In this document: positions 1 to 12,096 of the stretch, piece by piece
How the letters are laid out: the number at the start of each line of letters is the position of its first letter
Position numbering within the stretch: position 1 is the first letter of the stretch
Assembly: GCA_039619475.1 (NCBI GenBank)
Contig: CM077116.1
Location: forward strand, 198,981,117-199,045,116
DNA from: Icerya purchasi
Taxonomy: Eukaryota > Arthropoda > Insecta > Hemiptera > Monophlebidae
Reading direction: 5' to 3'
Length of the DNA stretch: 64,000 nucleotides
Position numbers and translations under genes: made by a program
The notes under the pieces: model-generated
The model's database searches: none
What the model was told of the DNA's origin: nothing
The model's input: only the letters and a program-made list of their open reading frames with translations

Positions 1-1207
1 TGAAATAACTGTTTTATATTCCTCACTGATATCAGATCTTTTACGTTTTTACTCGTTCTAGTTAACGCATGAATATGGATATATGGCTACGGGTCGTTCA
101 GTTTTTCAAAATTAAAAGTCGGTTGCACGATACTGATATATAATAATTCTACAACTAAAAAGATATCTTGCCATTGAATACTTTTTTTCTTTTTTTTCTT
201 TTTTCTTTAAAAAAAAAAAAAACCAACAAAACACGCTATATGGCTAAAACAACTTTGCCAACTTTAATTCCGAAATTTATTCATGGTACTCATCTTCTAA
301 TATTAGCATTAATTTACAGATATTGCGACAAATTATTTCACGCACTTCCACTTGAAAATTCCTTTCATTTTATTAGGTATCGTGAATAAGTGCTCAAAGT
401 CCGCCAAGATTACAAAGAAAATCATTTTTTGCCATAATAACAAAAACATTTTGACATTTTTACAATCAGCACTCTCTATTTTCTTTAATTATCGTTAATG
501 ATTAAAAACGTTTAAAAATGATAACGGAAACGAACAAAAAGCATTATTTGAAGGAAACAAAAACGCTACTACAATATGTCGAAATAGACGAGTCTTTCAG
601 TTAGTGGTCAACCCACTAGTACCGAAGTATTCATCGACATTAAATACAACCAACGTGAGAACGAACATAATTTGAATAGGAATGAAAATATTTCTAGACA
701 ATTATTCTGATCATTGGTGTCGTCTGTGAAAATGGACGCCATCTGATTCCAGTCATTCTTAGTGGAGATCATTTAAATCTATTTTCAGATTCGCCAACAA
801 ACACCCATATTCGATAAAAAATAGCAACAGATTATGTATATTTAAAAGTTCGTACGCTATCAGTAGCGAAGAGTAAATGGGGAGGAACCACGGTGAGGAA
901 AACAGAAAAGATGATGGAAATGGAAGAACAAATGCAGCACTGTAAGGAATAAGAATGTGTCACCTATAAGGAATTACGAGTAGTAAAGAAGAAAACGCTC
1001 GGACGACATAGCGGAATATTTCAAATTCTCATTATCACTGGAAGGATTAAAAGGATAATAAGGAGAGTTTGTAAGAGTCCTGAATAGAAATTAATTTCTG
1101 CTACCCGTAATAACACAATTCTGTACCGCTGCACTGTGTTTTAAAGTCATACTGAAGACTTGAAAGCATAAAGTTAAGCGCTTTAATTATACCATAAACC
1201 ATTCTAT
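1..1207. other. AT-rich DNA without a recognisable gene
   Basis: No coding signal is visible on either strand. An adjacent T-run and A-run lie at about 181-222. The short open frames here are low-complexity products of those runs. Confidence 0.6.
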
Positions 1208-2155
1208 TTATTTTTCTATATCAGCGTTATCCCCTTCAAAATAGTTAACATTAGATATTGACACACTTATGCTAACGATGGCCATCCGAAACGCTTTTGA
1301 CACTCATTATTTAGGACAGTTTTTAGACCTCTTTCAGCGATACGCTTTTAATCTAATTTGTGTTTAAAAAATTACGGCACTTTAAGGTTCTCTCGAATTT
1401 TTCGCCGAAATTGTTACGAACAAGAAATGCAATGTGAATAAGTGCGCATTGTCACAGTACGAAGCCACAAACTTTTTCGCCACAAATCCGTGCAGTTTTT
1501 CAGATTGCTTCAATCAGACTTCATTAAACCTATAGATAATACTCCTTATTGGTCGGCTGACGTTATGGTAAGAACTCATGGCACACCATGCCGTTAAACT
1601 TGAAAAACGCCGTAAACATGCAATTATAATCAACTAGGAACAGCAAGTGTCTTTCGGTCTTTGCCATACATCTCCCCAATGGAACGATTGGGCCTCAATT
1701 TTGAAGTTATATCCATAAACCTTCATTAGCTGTTATGTCACGCTTTAGTAGTTCTGCATCATTGTTCACTTTATTCAGCGACTTCTCAGCAACTTTCATT
1801 CGCTCGAAATTTAATGGTTTTGAAACAAATTTTGCTGCCACATGTTTCATACCCAAAACATTTCATAGCATAAGTCAGTTGGTATATCAGCATCATCAAT
1901 GACCTCTTTGATGGTGTTTTGGCGATCGTTGGTGATCAGTTCTGCCACTTTTTCAACTTTTTTCATTGATTGATGACATGCTTGAACGGCACGCGACATC
2001 TTCAATGTCTTCACAATCATCTTGGAAATGCATATACCACTTGAAAAACCCTTGTTTTACTTATATCCAGACTAGTCGAAATTAATATTTAGCATTTTCA
2101 GAACATTTCTGCATTTTATTTCGTTCTATTAATACGAATTTTCTGATCCACTTTT
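1208..2155 (-). pseudogene. Decayed mariner-type transposase
   Basis: Read on the minus strand, this interval carries the ordered landmarks of a mariner transposase in several frames. The order from about 2155 downward is: a helix-turn-helix region ending in a version of 'KTRVFQWYMHFQDD', the linker 'LGMKHVAAKFV', 'LLKRDITANE' (site of the first catalytic Asp, here degenerate), 'FNGMVCHEFLP', 'CDNAHLFT' (the HDNAPAH motif with the second Asp, near 1450), and the C-terminal 'YFEGDNADIEK' before a stop at 1208-1210. These motifs resemble the irritans group of mariners from general knowledge. Many stops and frameshifts show it is long dead. I could not place its terminal repeats, so the limits cover only the coding remnant. 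Confidence 0.75.
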
Positions 2156-4014
2156 TAAACAAGTAAAAAATCGCGGATCGTATCAAAACACGTGCGCAAT
2201 CCTTTTTTGGGAAACTGGCGCCAGACTAACCATCTGATAAGACATTTCCATTATATAGAGATATTTGACGGATGTGAAAAAAAAAAAAAAAATGGCCTGA
2301 ATCGCACTAATACAACTCGCAAAATTAAGAAATTCCAGTTATTTTTTGAACATTTCTCATGAATAAAATCCGTTTTGGCGGATTAATTTTATTTCCAAAA
2401 TAAAAACGGACGACTACTAACTTGAGTTAGAAGTTTTATATTGTACTTCGAAAATAACAAAATTTTACTCGGTGAATAAAATTGATTTTTACAATCGCAT
2501 CGCTGATTCCAAATAATGCTCATTTATTTTAACATATACATAGTTGCCGTGATATTTAGATGTTTCTTATTAAAACAGGAGGGGGGGGGATTTTTCATAT
2601 TCTACCGCTGTGCGAAAATACAGAAATATACATTTTCATTAACACGGCGTATAAACGCAATATAAATATTAACTACATCTGCATGGTTATAGTTCGTTTC
2701 AGTGACGAAATGATCGAATATACTTTCCGATCGGTTGTTATCACATATACACCGTTTGTAATGTCATTTCATTTCGGCAGTATTTAATAAATAATCAGAC
2801 TGAACTGACTTGTCTATGGTTAAGCTCGTTGAACTTACGAATTTTAGGTTTCGGAAATTTAAACGAATTTTTTCGAAAGAAAAAAGAAAAAGGTAAAAAT
2901 TACAATGGAAAAATTTTTTATAAAATATAATGAAGCGAACTATTATTTTTAAGTGGCACGACATATGAAACAGTTTTAACGGTATATCAAAGAAAATTTC
3001 GGTGGACATCTTCGTAGGCTGAAAAATATACATTAATGAACGAAAGGCAGTCACGTGCTGGTAGTGGGTGTTTACACGAGGTCTCTTATTGTTAGTGTTC
3101 CTATTGCTTACTCATTCCCAAATATCTTGGATAAATGTAAAAGTAATATTTTCCGTTGATGACGCAATCGTATTCGTGTGTTATTAAACTCGATTTATGA
3201 TGTTCTTTAAATATAGGTTATAGCTCATTTTAATCGTAAATTGCACTAGTAGGTTGTAAATAAACCAGTTGTCATGTACACATATATTTGTATGTATTCT
3301 CGTTTTAATAAGCCATAAAAATTCGAAATTTAAACGATAAAATGGAGCGTATATAAAAACGTTTTTAAGTTTTTTAAGTGATGTATTTTTCTGGTATAAT
3401 GCAATACTACGATGCCACCGTTAAAAATCAAAAAAAAAAAAAAAAAAAAAAGTTTACGAACAAGAGTTTCCGCGTTTGTAATCAATTTATATATGAAACA
3501 AGTTAAAGAGCACAGTCCAACGCTGAATCATACTTAGTAATTTGACGTATTATTCGGTATTTAGGACGTTGTTTGTTTGAAAGCAAAGGGGTCATTAATA
3601 CTGATGACGGAAGCACTAGAAGTTATGCAGAAATGGAATAACAGGAAATCGTTATTTAAATAACCGACACTGTTGACCGTTTATGGCTAGAACGGTTCAT
3701 CAGTTAGTTCCAGATCGTTTTCGCAGTATAATATTAAAGCATTTCGATCAATTTGCTTGCTTTTCTCGTGTTGCCTTTTTTTTCATAATTAATAACTAAA
3801 TTTCATTATTTGTAGCATTTAATTTGGCGCCATGTGAACATTGCGTTAATATCGCGTCGATGTTTTATAAACCTAACGCGTACTGAAAAAAAATAAATTT
3901 AAATGTACTCGGTAGCCATCTGCTAAGCATGTAATGAAAAGAAAAAAAAACATCCCATTAGGTCACCGTTTACCCTAGAGCATTTCATTTATTCACAATA
4001 TATGTAAAGTCAAA

Positions 4015-4063
<49 letters not shown>

Positions 4064-4832
4064 GATGGTGAAGGAAGACTTAAACTTCCCCGCAATAAGA
4101 TATAAAAACCTCCGCAATTCATTCCAGGTTAAGCCAGCCCTAAGGAACTATACGACAAAGATTACCAAGAAGACTGTGCATCATAACAAAAATACCAGGG
4201 GGTAACTTTGAGGACAGTTCGGTTAAAAATTCGGTATTGAAATCATTTTACAGATAGCATATTTAAAATGATACTTCCGAATGTTGAAAACATTCATGAT
4301 TTTCGGTACGTTAAAGAGCCTAACGTAAGTATCGATGATATTATAGAGTTCGAAGGCATATAACAATGCTAACGTGAATTTACCGAATCATACTTCTAAA
4401 CGCTATTATAGTTTCGCAGTAATGAAGGCAAATGTAGAAAATATTGAATCGGTCAATTGCACAGGCCAATAAACTTGCTAGGTAGACGGAAATTCAGCAA
4501 TTTGATATTGCTATTCCAGAATCGAATCGCTTTAGATGTACACGATCTGCCATGGCCATTAATTGTCCTGGAAATATTTAGATACGATGGAATCAGAAAC
4601 CAACGATAAAAGCGTGCATTCCGGTATTATACGCGAGTACTTAGTTCATAATAACGTTTATTTCATAACGAAAGTATATATATTGTTTAATGGTAAATTA
4701 TAGTGATAGATTGGTCAAATGACGGAAACTAGACCAAGAAAAAAAAAGACAAAAAAAAACCAATTGTAATAGATTTTATAGGTTTTAAGAAACAAATATG
4801 GTCTAAGAAAAAATTAAACTGCGTTGTTATTT
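2156..4832. other. AT-rich DNA without a recognisable gene
   Basis: I see no gene. It contains a G-run near 2579-2589, an A-run at 3429-3450, and an A-run followed by (AT)n at about 4012-4058. The small open frames at 2560-3054 are not supported by motifs. Confidence 0.5.
4012..4058. repeat. Poly(A) followed by (AT)n microsatellite
   Basis: A run of about 18 A residues passes directly into about 13 AT units. It could be a relic of a retrotransposon tail, but nothing recognisable precedes it. Confidence 0.85.
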
Positions 4833-4840
4833 AACAAGAG

Positions 4841-5984
4841 TTTGGTGGGCCTTCCTCCTTTATCTACTATTCGCGATTATCTCACCTTTCGAGATTCTTT
4901 TCGTTATTCCTTACCAGATCATTTTTCCACCAGTAACTTCCAAATCCCATTCCCATCCTTTCCTGGCGATCCATTGGTCAAGGCTTTAACTTTTCTTTCT
5001 AAGGTAGGCATAAATTGGAGCGATCACCATGTTAATCCGACCGCTTTAGCGCCCTGGATTCATGTCTCAACATCTATGAACATATCTTTAGCAGATCCCT
5101 TAGGAGCATCTAACCTTTCTATACCCATGGCTCAAGTAGTATCAAATAAACTCGCCCCTAACTACATTCACATGCACACAGACGCAGCTAAAGCGAGTCC
5201 TACTAATTCTCCTTCACCAACCGCATGCGCTTATGAAATTGGAGGTGTAATGTACACCGAGCGCCTAAACGACTACTGCTCTACTTTAGAGGCAGAAATG
5301 TTTGGGATCCTTCTTTGCCTTGAGACATATTCTTCTAACCCAGCGTCTCAAAATGCCCTTCTGATTACAGACTCACTTCAATCTATAAAAGCCATCCAAA
5401 GTCCAGACAGTTGCAACTCTCTAATAATTAAAATAAAAAACCTCCTATTCCAACTTTCACGATCTGAGGTATATGTAACATTCTTATGGGTTCCTGGTCA
5501 TGTTGGGGTTCCCGGCAATGAGCGGGTTGACTTGGCTGCTAAGGCAACGCTATCTAGCCCGATGCCGTTTAACGCCTTACTGCCTCGTTTTGGCGCATCA
5601 GTCTTTCTGATGCACTTTGCTGAGGAGTGGAGCAAACTGTGGTCAGAACAAACAACCTGGCTCAGATTCATAAAATCGGACACCGACCCATGGTGGCCGC
5701 CGTTCCCCGTCACACGTAGGGATTTCTCGATCCTATCGAGACTGCGTCTGGGGCACACTGCACTATCACACAATCACGTCTTTGAAGGAGCTCCCCCTCC
5801 GGTCACTTGCCCTCTGTGCGGGTTCATGGCCTCACCAACTGTAGAGCATCTGCTGAAATGGTGCCGGCATACTTCCCGTACTTCTAGTCATACCTCACCC
5901 CACCGTCTGTTGTCGAACTACCCGGATTGTGTTCGGGCACTGTTGAATTTTGCAGCATCGAACAGACTGTACCGCCTTCTGTAA
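4841..5984 (+). pseudogene. LINE ORF2 C-terminus: RNase H and zinc knuckle
   Basis: The frame is open across the whole fragment but lacks endonuclease and reverse transcriptase, so it cannot act alone. The RNase H domain shows the four expected acidic sites in order: 'HTDAAKAS', 'LEAEMFGI', 'ITDSLQSI' and 'HVGVPGNERVD'. These would degrade the RNA strand of the RNA/DNA hybrid during retrotransposition. The C-terminus has the motif 'RLRLGHTALSHNHV' followed by a CPLC...HLL..C zinc knuckle, typical of I-group ORF2 proteins. The open frame runs a few codons upstream into flanking DNA only by chance. Overall similarity to the copy at 42808-46041 is clear through the same motif order. Confidence 0.88.
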
Positions 5985-5994
5985 TTTCAAGTGA

Positions 5995-6040
5995 GTCTAG
6001 GTGACGTAATAGCCCAGGTAGTTACACACGGCGCCTAGAT
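5995..6040 (+). other. 3' UTR hairpin of LINE copy 1
   Basis: Stem 5995-6003 pairs with 6032-6040 (TCTAGG against CCTAGA plus G-U and G-C pairs). The 28-base loop contains GTAATAGCCCAGGTAGTTACACA in two pieces: GTAATAGCC and AGGTAGTTACACA. The loop matches the other family members, while the stem sequence differs. Confidence 0.6.
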
Positions 6041-6411
6041 TTATATTTGTAAATTTAGTATTAAAAAAAAAAAACAAAAAAAAAAAAACAAAAAAAAAAA
6101 AACAAGAGATAATCGGCACATTAAATTGTAGGCAAGTATAAAAATATTTGTTAAATTGTCTGACGTAACACTGCATGCTTAAGCACAGAGTAAAGTTCCG
6201 TAACAACCGTTAATTAGCTTATTTAAAAGGCAAATATAAAACATATTTTAAGATAATCGTCGATTAGGAAAATAAATAAATTATACCACATAGAGAAAGT
6301 AAAACCGGTCATGAAATTAATTTTAATAATTGTAATTATATTATATTCTTAATAGTAATTTAGTTACTTGCGATAACTATAGGACTGGATTTGCTATACG
6401 TAGTTTTAAAC

Positions 6412-9067
6412 TCCTTTCGCAGTCTGCTCCCATTGTCCATGTTTCAAAGGCGTATTTTAATACGCTCCAGACATAACATTTCGTTATTCTTTTCCATAAA
6501 CTTAGACTCATGCTTTGATTTCCGAGCACCTTGTACAAATTATTAAATGCCGTTTTCGCCATACCAATCCGCGTTCGTATTTCTTTACGATCTCTTCCGT
6601 CTCTATTTATCATCACTGCCAAGTGTACCTGAATTGGTCTACATTTTCTATTTCTTGGTTGCCGATTTTTAAAGTAGTTTTGCTGCCACCGTTTCTTGAA
6701 AATTTCATCACCTTAGTTTTCTCAGCGTTAATTTTCATGCCGTATTTTATGCCGGTATTGTTTATTCGATCTATCATTTTCTATGCCTGTGTTTCGGATT
6801 CGGCTATTCTATCATCTGCATAGCTTATTTCCCGAATTCTGCGGCCGTTTCTTTTTATTCCCATTTTTCCAATTCCGGCTTCTTTTATAATTTCTTCCGC
6901 ATATATATGTTAAACAATCTCGGTGATAAGGGGCATCCCTGTCTAACCCCCCTTTTTTGTTTCGCATTTATTTTTCCAATAACTATTGCCAATCTTCATA
7001 TTTGCGTACTGATCGCAATATAGGTATATTGTATTATGCGTATATCCTTATCGTCTATATTGTGCTTCTTCAGTATATCGATCATTTTGTAATGGTTAAC
7101 AACGCTTTCTCGTTATCTATAAAGCACATAATAACTTCTCTATTTGCATTCAGTGTTCTCTGTATGACCACTTTTAGTAAGGCAATTGCATCTCTTGTTC
7201 CTTTTTTGGCTACGAAGCCATATTGGGTTTCGCTTAAGTTTTCGTCCAGTTTCCGTTCTATCCTCGCGTTTACTATCGCCAACATTAGTTTTAGCACATG
7301 GCTCATCAAAGCTATTGTTCTATACTCCGAGCACACCTGCGAGCCGTTTTTCTTTGGTATTGGTACGAAATTGATGACCTTAAAATCTTCTGGTAAAATG
7401 CCTTCGTCATATATCTTATTGATGATCTTCAGCAGTTCTTTGCCATAGTTCGGAGTGATGTGTTTTATTATGTCAGCAGCAATGTTGTCTTCGCCCACAG
7501 CTTTATTATTTCTAGCTCTCTTAATGGCATTTCTCGATTCCCATATTTCACAATCTTTGGTGCTGCTTGTTGTGTCTTAACGTTGACTGTTATAAGGTCG
7601 GGAATCATCTTTATATAATTCCTTTATATATTCTGTCCAAGTTTCTTCCGTTTCTTCGCTATTGACGCAATTTTTTTCCATTTTTGCTTCGCATACATGT
7701 TATTCCAGTCCTCTTCTTCTTGCGCATATCCATCATTTGTTTGATTTTAGTATGTACTTCTCTATCGTTGTGTCGTTTCTATAGTTCTTCTATCTCCTCG
7801 CACTTTTCATCGTACCATTTACTTTTAGCTGTCGTGCATTTCTTTATAATAACTTTATTCAGTTGTTTATATTCTTGACTATATTTGTTCTTTATTTTCC
7901 TTCTATTATCCATTAGGTCCAGTATTTCTTCTGTTATCCACGACTTATGTTTCTTCTTCTCTTTTGTTGGTATTGCATTCTTGGCCGCCTTTATGACCTT
8001 GTCCCTCCATACACTCCATATCGATTCTACGCTATCATTTGTATTATCGTCGGGGTTATGATCCTGTCTTTCTAATTCTTCGTGAAATTTCTCTTTTATT
8101 CTATTCACTTTGAATTTTTCGACGTCTAGCCTTTGTTTCTGATCCTGTTTTTTGTTTTTAAGGCTCTTCAGAGCTATCCGGCACTTCGCAACTAGCATCT
8201 TGTGATCCGTGTTGCAGTCTGCTCCCGGATACGTGTGACAATTTTTGACAGCGTTTTTGTATCGTTTATTAACCATGATATAATCTATTTGGTTTCTACT
8301 TCTATCTCCCGGGCTAGTCCACGTGTATAGTCTTCTTTCATGTTGTTTGAAATATGTGTTACATATCATTAAATTATGTTTTTCGGCAAATTCTACAAGC
8401 ATTTCCCCTCTTTCATTTTGTTCACCGAGTGCAAACTTTCCGGCCGCTGGACTCCCGTGGTCCGCTCCAACTTTTGCATTGAAATCACCCATTACAAATA
8501 CTACGTCGCTGTTTTTCGCATTTTTCATGACCTCTTCCAAATCATCTCATAAAATTTGCCTACTTCTGCTAAATCGCTTTCCGCCGTTGGCGCGTATACT
8601 TGGATTATTACAAATGCCTTCGAATCTGATGAAAATTATTCTCTCTGATTTCGGAATTATTGCGCTAATTTTATTCCTTATTTTTGTATTTACCAGAACT
8701 GCCACTCCATGTTCGTGCTTGTCAGTTTTCCAGTATATATCATCTCGTAGTCTTTATTCGTACTTATTCTTCCGCTTCCAGTCCATCTTGTTTCACTGAT
8801 TCCTAATATGTCTATGTTTAATCTCCTGGCTTCCGATGCTACGTTCGCAAGTTTTCCAATCTGATACAAAGATCTGACGATCCATGTAGCGATATTAATT
8901 ACGTTCCGCCTGGTTTTCCCTCCGCATATTCTTAGCACCCTATCCGGCTGTCCTGGCGGATGAGAGGCAGCCTGACGGAGACTTAGGGCCGTTGTATTTT
9001 TCCTGTTATTCATGAATGTAGATCTAGGGAAGAATAATGGCGGTGGTTTCCCGTTGCCTTCCGCCAT
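6412..9067 (-). pseudogene. Inverted 5' part of RTE-like LINE: endonuclease and reverse transcriptase
   Basis: The reading is broken by frameshifts and stops. From 9067 downward: the endonuclease start ('ATWIVRSLYQIGKLANV', 'ILGISETRWTGSG'), then 8540-7779 with 'VMGDFNAKVGA', 'NQIDYIMVNKRY' and 'CNTDHKMLVAK', which are the active-site blocks of an APE-type endonuclease. Next, 7498-7082 holds reverse transcriptase blocks ('VPIPKKNGS', 'YRTIALMSHVLK', 'QYGFVAKKGTRDAI'), with the first catalytic Asp region damaged ('CFIDNEKAL'). 'GVRQGCPLSPRLFNIYAEE' lies near 6930, and the YADD catalytic motif is intact at 6811-6822. The frame ends at 6412 after 'ETWTMGADCER'. About 400 bases of 5' UTR in the same orientation extend toward 9483. 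Clade is RTE-like by overall motif style; I am not certain of it. Confidence 0.88.
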
Positions 9068-9483
9068 GATTTTCTATCAGGGTTGTCTCCCTTAGCCGAA
9101 AGGATCCGGTTTTAAGGCGCCGAATACTCGCCTACTCGTTCTGGATTGACATTCTTCAAACCGACTGGGGCACATTGTCGCAAAACGAATTGCTGATAGT
9201 CTGCTGTTGTTACTGCAGTGATAAAGCTTAACGGTATTTATTAGTAGGAACATCTTCGGCAAATAAACCTTCCTCCGTTTTCCTATCAGCAGTGTGTTGT
9301 GGGTTTTGATTTAGCTTTTCTAATCAGCGCTGAGTCCGCCGAATAGAAAATTACCACCCTGCACGATGTGGACGTACGGAATTCACATAGTTGTTGTTTC
9401 GTTTCTCCCGTCGGTGGGGCTAGATGACGGTCGAGTGACTACTTACTAGAGGAGGTAACCCTAGTTACAGCAACCTGTGCCCC

Positions 9484-9830
9484 GCAGACTGCGAAAGGAA
9501 GATAGCCGCATTGGAAATGTGGTGTTACAGACGGCTGATGAAGATATCGTGGACCACATACACACAACAAATAGCGCTGTATTGACAAAAGTAGAAGAAG
9601 AAAAGAGAACACTGCTGGAAGATATCAAAGATAGAAAACTGAAATACCTAGCTCATAAAATCCGAGAAAATGGAATTTTCATGATGGCGGTGCAGGGGAA
9701 AATTCCTGGAAAATCAATAAGAGTAAGGAGACGGTTAGAATTAACAACAGCGAACCTACCAATAAATCTGCCATGCAAAAACTTACAGAAGATAATAACT
9801 CTTTCCCGGGAACGAATAATATGAATGTAT
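9484..9830 (+). pseudogene. Sense 3' part of the same RTE-like LINE: ORF C-terminus
   Basis: Translation resumes with 'ADCERKIAALEMWCYRRL', overlapping the end of the inverted part. After a frameshift near 9550 it continues with 'TNSAVLTKVEEEKRTLLE' and 'KLKYLAHKIRENGIFMMA', and ends with the basic 'RRRLELTT' tail. This is the usual C-terminal region downstream of the reverse transcriptase in these elements. The same segment occurs at 52262-52735, also on the plus strand. Confidence 0.8.
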
Positions 9831-9858
9831 GCAATCTCCTGACTCAGGAGAAGCAACT

Positions 9859-9873
9859 ATGATGATGATGATG
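9859..9873 (+). repeat. (GAT)n tail of RTE-like LINE
   Basis: Five ATG/GAT units close the element instead of poly(A). Short tandem-repeat tails are typical of RTE-type elements. The TSD AGTTTTAAAC follows directly. Confidence 0.75.
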
Positions 9874-9883
9874 AGTTTTAAAC

Positions 9884-12096
9884 ATGACCTATATACTATT
9901 AAATAAAATAAATTGGAAATTACCAAATTAGTTAATAAGCGCATAGTTTTAAGCGAGACATCAGAGACACGAGAGTTTAGTCGACGATCGTATGGCAAGG
10001 AGTTTAATAGTGAGCACATTCGATTATCTTAATACCTGAAATGCACAATAAAGAACGTGAATAATAATTTTACAACTTGATTTTCTGCAATAAAGAAGAA
10101 AAAAAAATAGCTCCTTAATCGCTCACTTTCGGCTCAGTATTGTAGCCCAATTCTAACACGTTTGCTGTTGTATAGCTCTGCTTCTCTTGTCCCACATTCA
10201 AAAAACTCCCTGTACGTTACAACATGCATAAATACCCGATACACGCTGCCGGTAGGGGCTAATGATGATAATTTCTTGTCTTGCTTCAAATCGCAAATTA
10301 TTTTCTACTTCTTATTTATTGACCCTTATTTTGTCTGAATCTCTTATACACAGCTTCGCAATGCCGAATGCTTGAATAAACCCCATTGCCATGAAGGGTA
10401 GTTTACTTTGTTTATTTACCCCTTATTTTTTCTCTAAGCTTGGAAAGCTTACGAGCAGCCGGAGTTCAGAAGTCCCCGGATAAAAACAGTTTATACCTAT
10501 TTTAACATGTTTTCGTTGAAATGCTTTTTATTAGTAGTCTTCTCACTTGGAAAAATATTACACAGTCGGCTTTAGCATATTAAAAAATCTTTTTAGAAAC
10601 AATTCCGGATTTGGAGTTACCAAAGAATGCGATATGTATACTAGATTGAGTTATAGAAAATACGTTGAAGAAAGAGCAGAAATTAGTCCTGAACACATTT
10701 CCAATTTAGCATAGGTACAGTAAATTTCAGCGCGGTTGTTGAAGTTTTTAATACGCGTATATAAAAATAATTTTAATCGATAGAAAATATAAGTTTTAGC
10801 ATAATTTAGAAATTCATTTCGTTATATTATACTGTTTAATTCGAATTTATTAAATAAATAAGTAAAAATACTTAACCTACAAATCATTTCAAAACGTTTG
10901 AGTAAGAAGTTTATTGCATATTGGTTAATTTTGCGCTCATTTTAATTTTATATTTGTTTTTGCTTTTTTTTTGCGTGGTTTTGAAATTTTTCACTTCACA
11001 AAAATCTTACTTTTAATAATGACGTTATGTTCTGACGTATATTTAAGTATAAAAATAAAAAATTTTTGCCTACACAGTAATAATTGGAAACTAGATCGGC
11101 ACATGCGGAAAATTACACCCCACACATAAGGAATAATTTGTTAATAAAAAGTTTTCCGGTGGTTCTATAAAAAAAAAAGAAACAAATTAAACAAGTAAAT
11201 TAAGAAAGAAAAACATTTATATTTATTTAAAATATAAGTATGTACACTAGTTAATAAAAAATGATTACACTTAAATAAATCTGGATTATACGAATTTGTA
11301 AAAGATGACACACGATTTATAAGGAAATAACGAAGTTACAAATAGATATGTATCCCCTTTACTTAAAACATTATATTCACATAATGCTTACTTTGATTCA
11401 TTGCGGTATTACGAACTGAGGAAGCGAACATTGATTTTTTCTACAAGAATTCCCATAAATGAAAGATCCAATAAAACAAAAATTAATATCCATAGCCACG
11501 GTGAGAAAGGAAGTTAAGGAAAAATTACTTTTTCAAGGAAAAATGAGAATAGGCTTGTAAAAGTGGAACGTCGTTAGTAAGTGACTTATCTGGTTGAACA
11601 TAGTTGCGGCTGGAAAAATGTAGTAATCGGATGGTGTGAACATCATTTCTACCATGTTCGGCTTTGGGCAAAACAATCAAGAAAAGGAAGAAGAAAAAAA
11701 ATCATTTATTTACATTTTTAAATGATATTTTATATACTGGTATGTTTTTAAATATAACAATGGTCGCTTGGACGTGATATTATACGTGCGTTTAGTAACA
11801 TATAAAATCGCCGTTCTTGCATTACCTAAACTTTAGGCATTTTCTGAAGTAATTTCACAGGGCTTCGTACTGCGCAATATCTCATTCGTAAAATTGGAAG
11901 AGAACCAATACGGAACAGTTTAAGCGATTTTATCGCCGACATGAAGAATATCGAACGAAAGGGCGAATGGAATTTTTCTAATTTTCCAAAAGGATTATTA
12001 TTTAGCTTTAAGTTCGTCTAATATTCGTTGGGAAATTTTTCATTATTCATTTTAGTACGGACAAAGCGAGGAAGGCGGAAACGACTGTGAGATTCA
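9884..12096. other. AT-rich intergenic or 3'-flanking DNA
   Basis: No gene is seen. The interval lies downstream of the minus-strand gene at 12097-13706 and probably contains its 3' UTR. Candidate AATAAA signals on the minus strand lie near 11705-11710 and again near 11217-11230. Confidence 0.5.
11705..11710 (-). terminator. Candidate polyadenylation signal for the 12.1-13.7 kb gene
   Basis: TTTATT on the plus strand reads AATAAA on the minus strand, about 390 bases past the stop codon. The region is AT-rich, so chance occurrence is likely; transcript ends would decide. Confidence 0.25.

Larger units (their letters stand above)
4841..6100 (+). mobile_element. 5'-truncated RNase-H-bearing LINE (I-like), copy 1
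   Basis: A 1.26-kb 3' end of a non-LTR retrotransposon. It starts abruptly inside the region between reverse transcriptase and RNase H, at the position matching 'GIPPLS' of the long copy at 42772-46134. It ends in an interrupted poly(A) tail (6062-6100). The 8-bp target-site duplication AACAAGAG flanks it at 4833-4840 and 6101-6108, so both limits are well fixed. The 3' UTR contains the family hairpin described separately. Confidence 0.9.
6412..9873. mobile_element. RTE-like LINE with 5' inversion (twin-primed insertion)
   Basis: This is one insertion with two oppositely oriented parts. The left part (6412 to about 9483) is the element's 5' UTR, endonuclease and reverse transcriptase on the minus strand. 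The right part (9484-9873) is its 3' end on the plus strand, ending in a (GAT)n tail. The left part stops exactly where the right part starts in element coordinates: the 16-mer at 9484-9499 (GCAGACTGCGAAAGGA) is the reverse complement of 6412-6427. A 10-bp TSD, AGTTTTAAAC, flanks the whole at 6402-6411 and 9874-9883. The arrangement is the standard product of twin priming. Confidence 0.88.

Noticed and set aside
4012..4058. Tail of an additional LINE
   Set aside because: No element body or target duplication could be found upstream.
6515..8799. Plus-strand open frames of 60-160 codons
   Set aside because: All lie antisense to the inverted part of the RTE-like LINE and show no motif.
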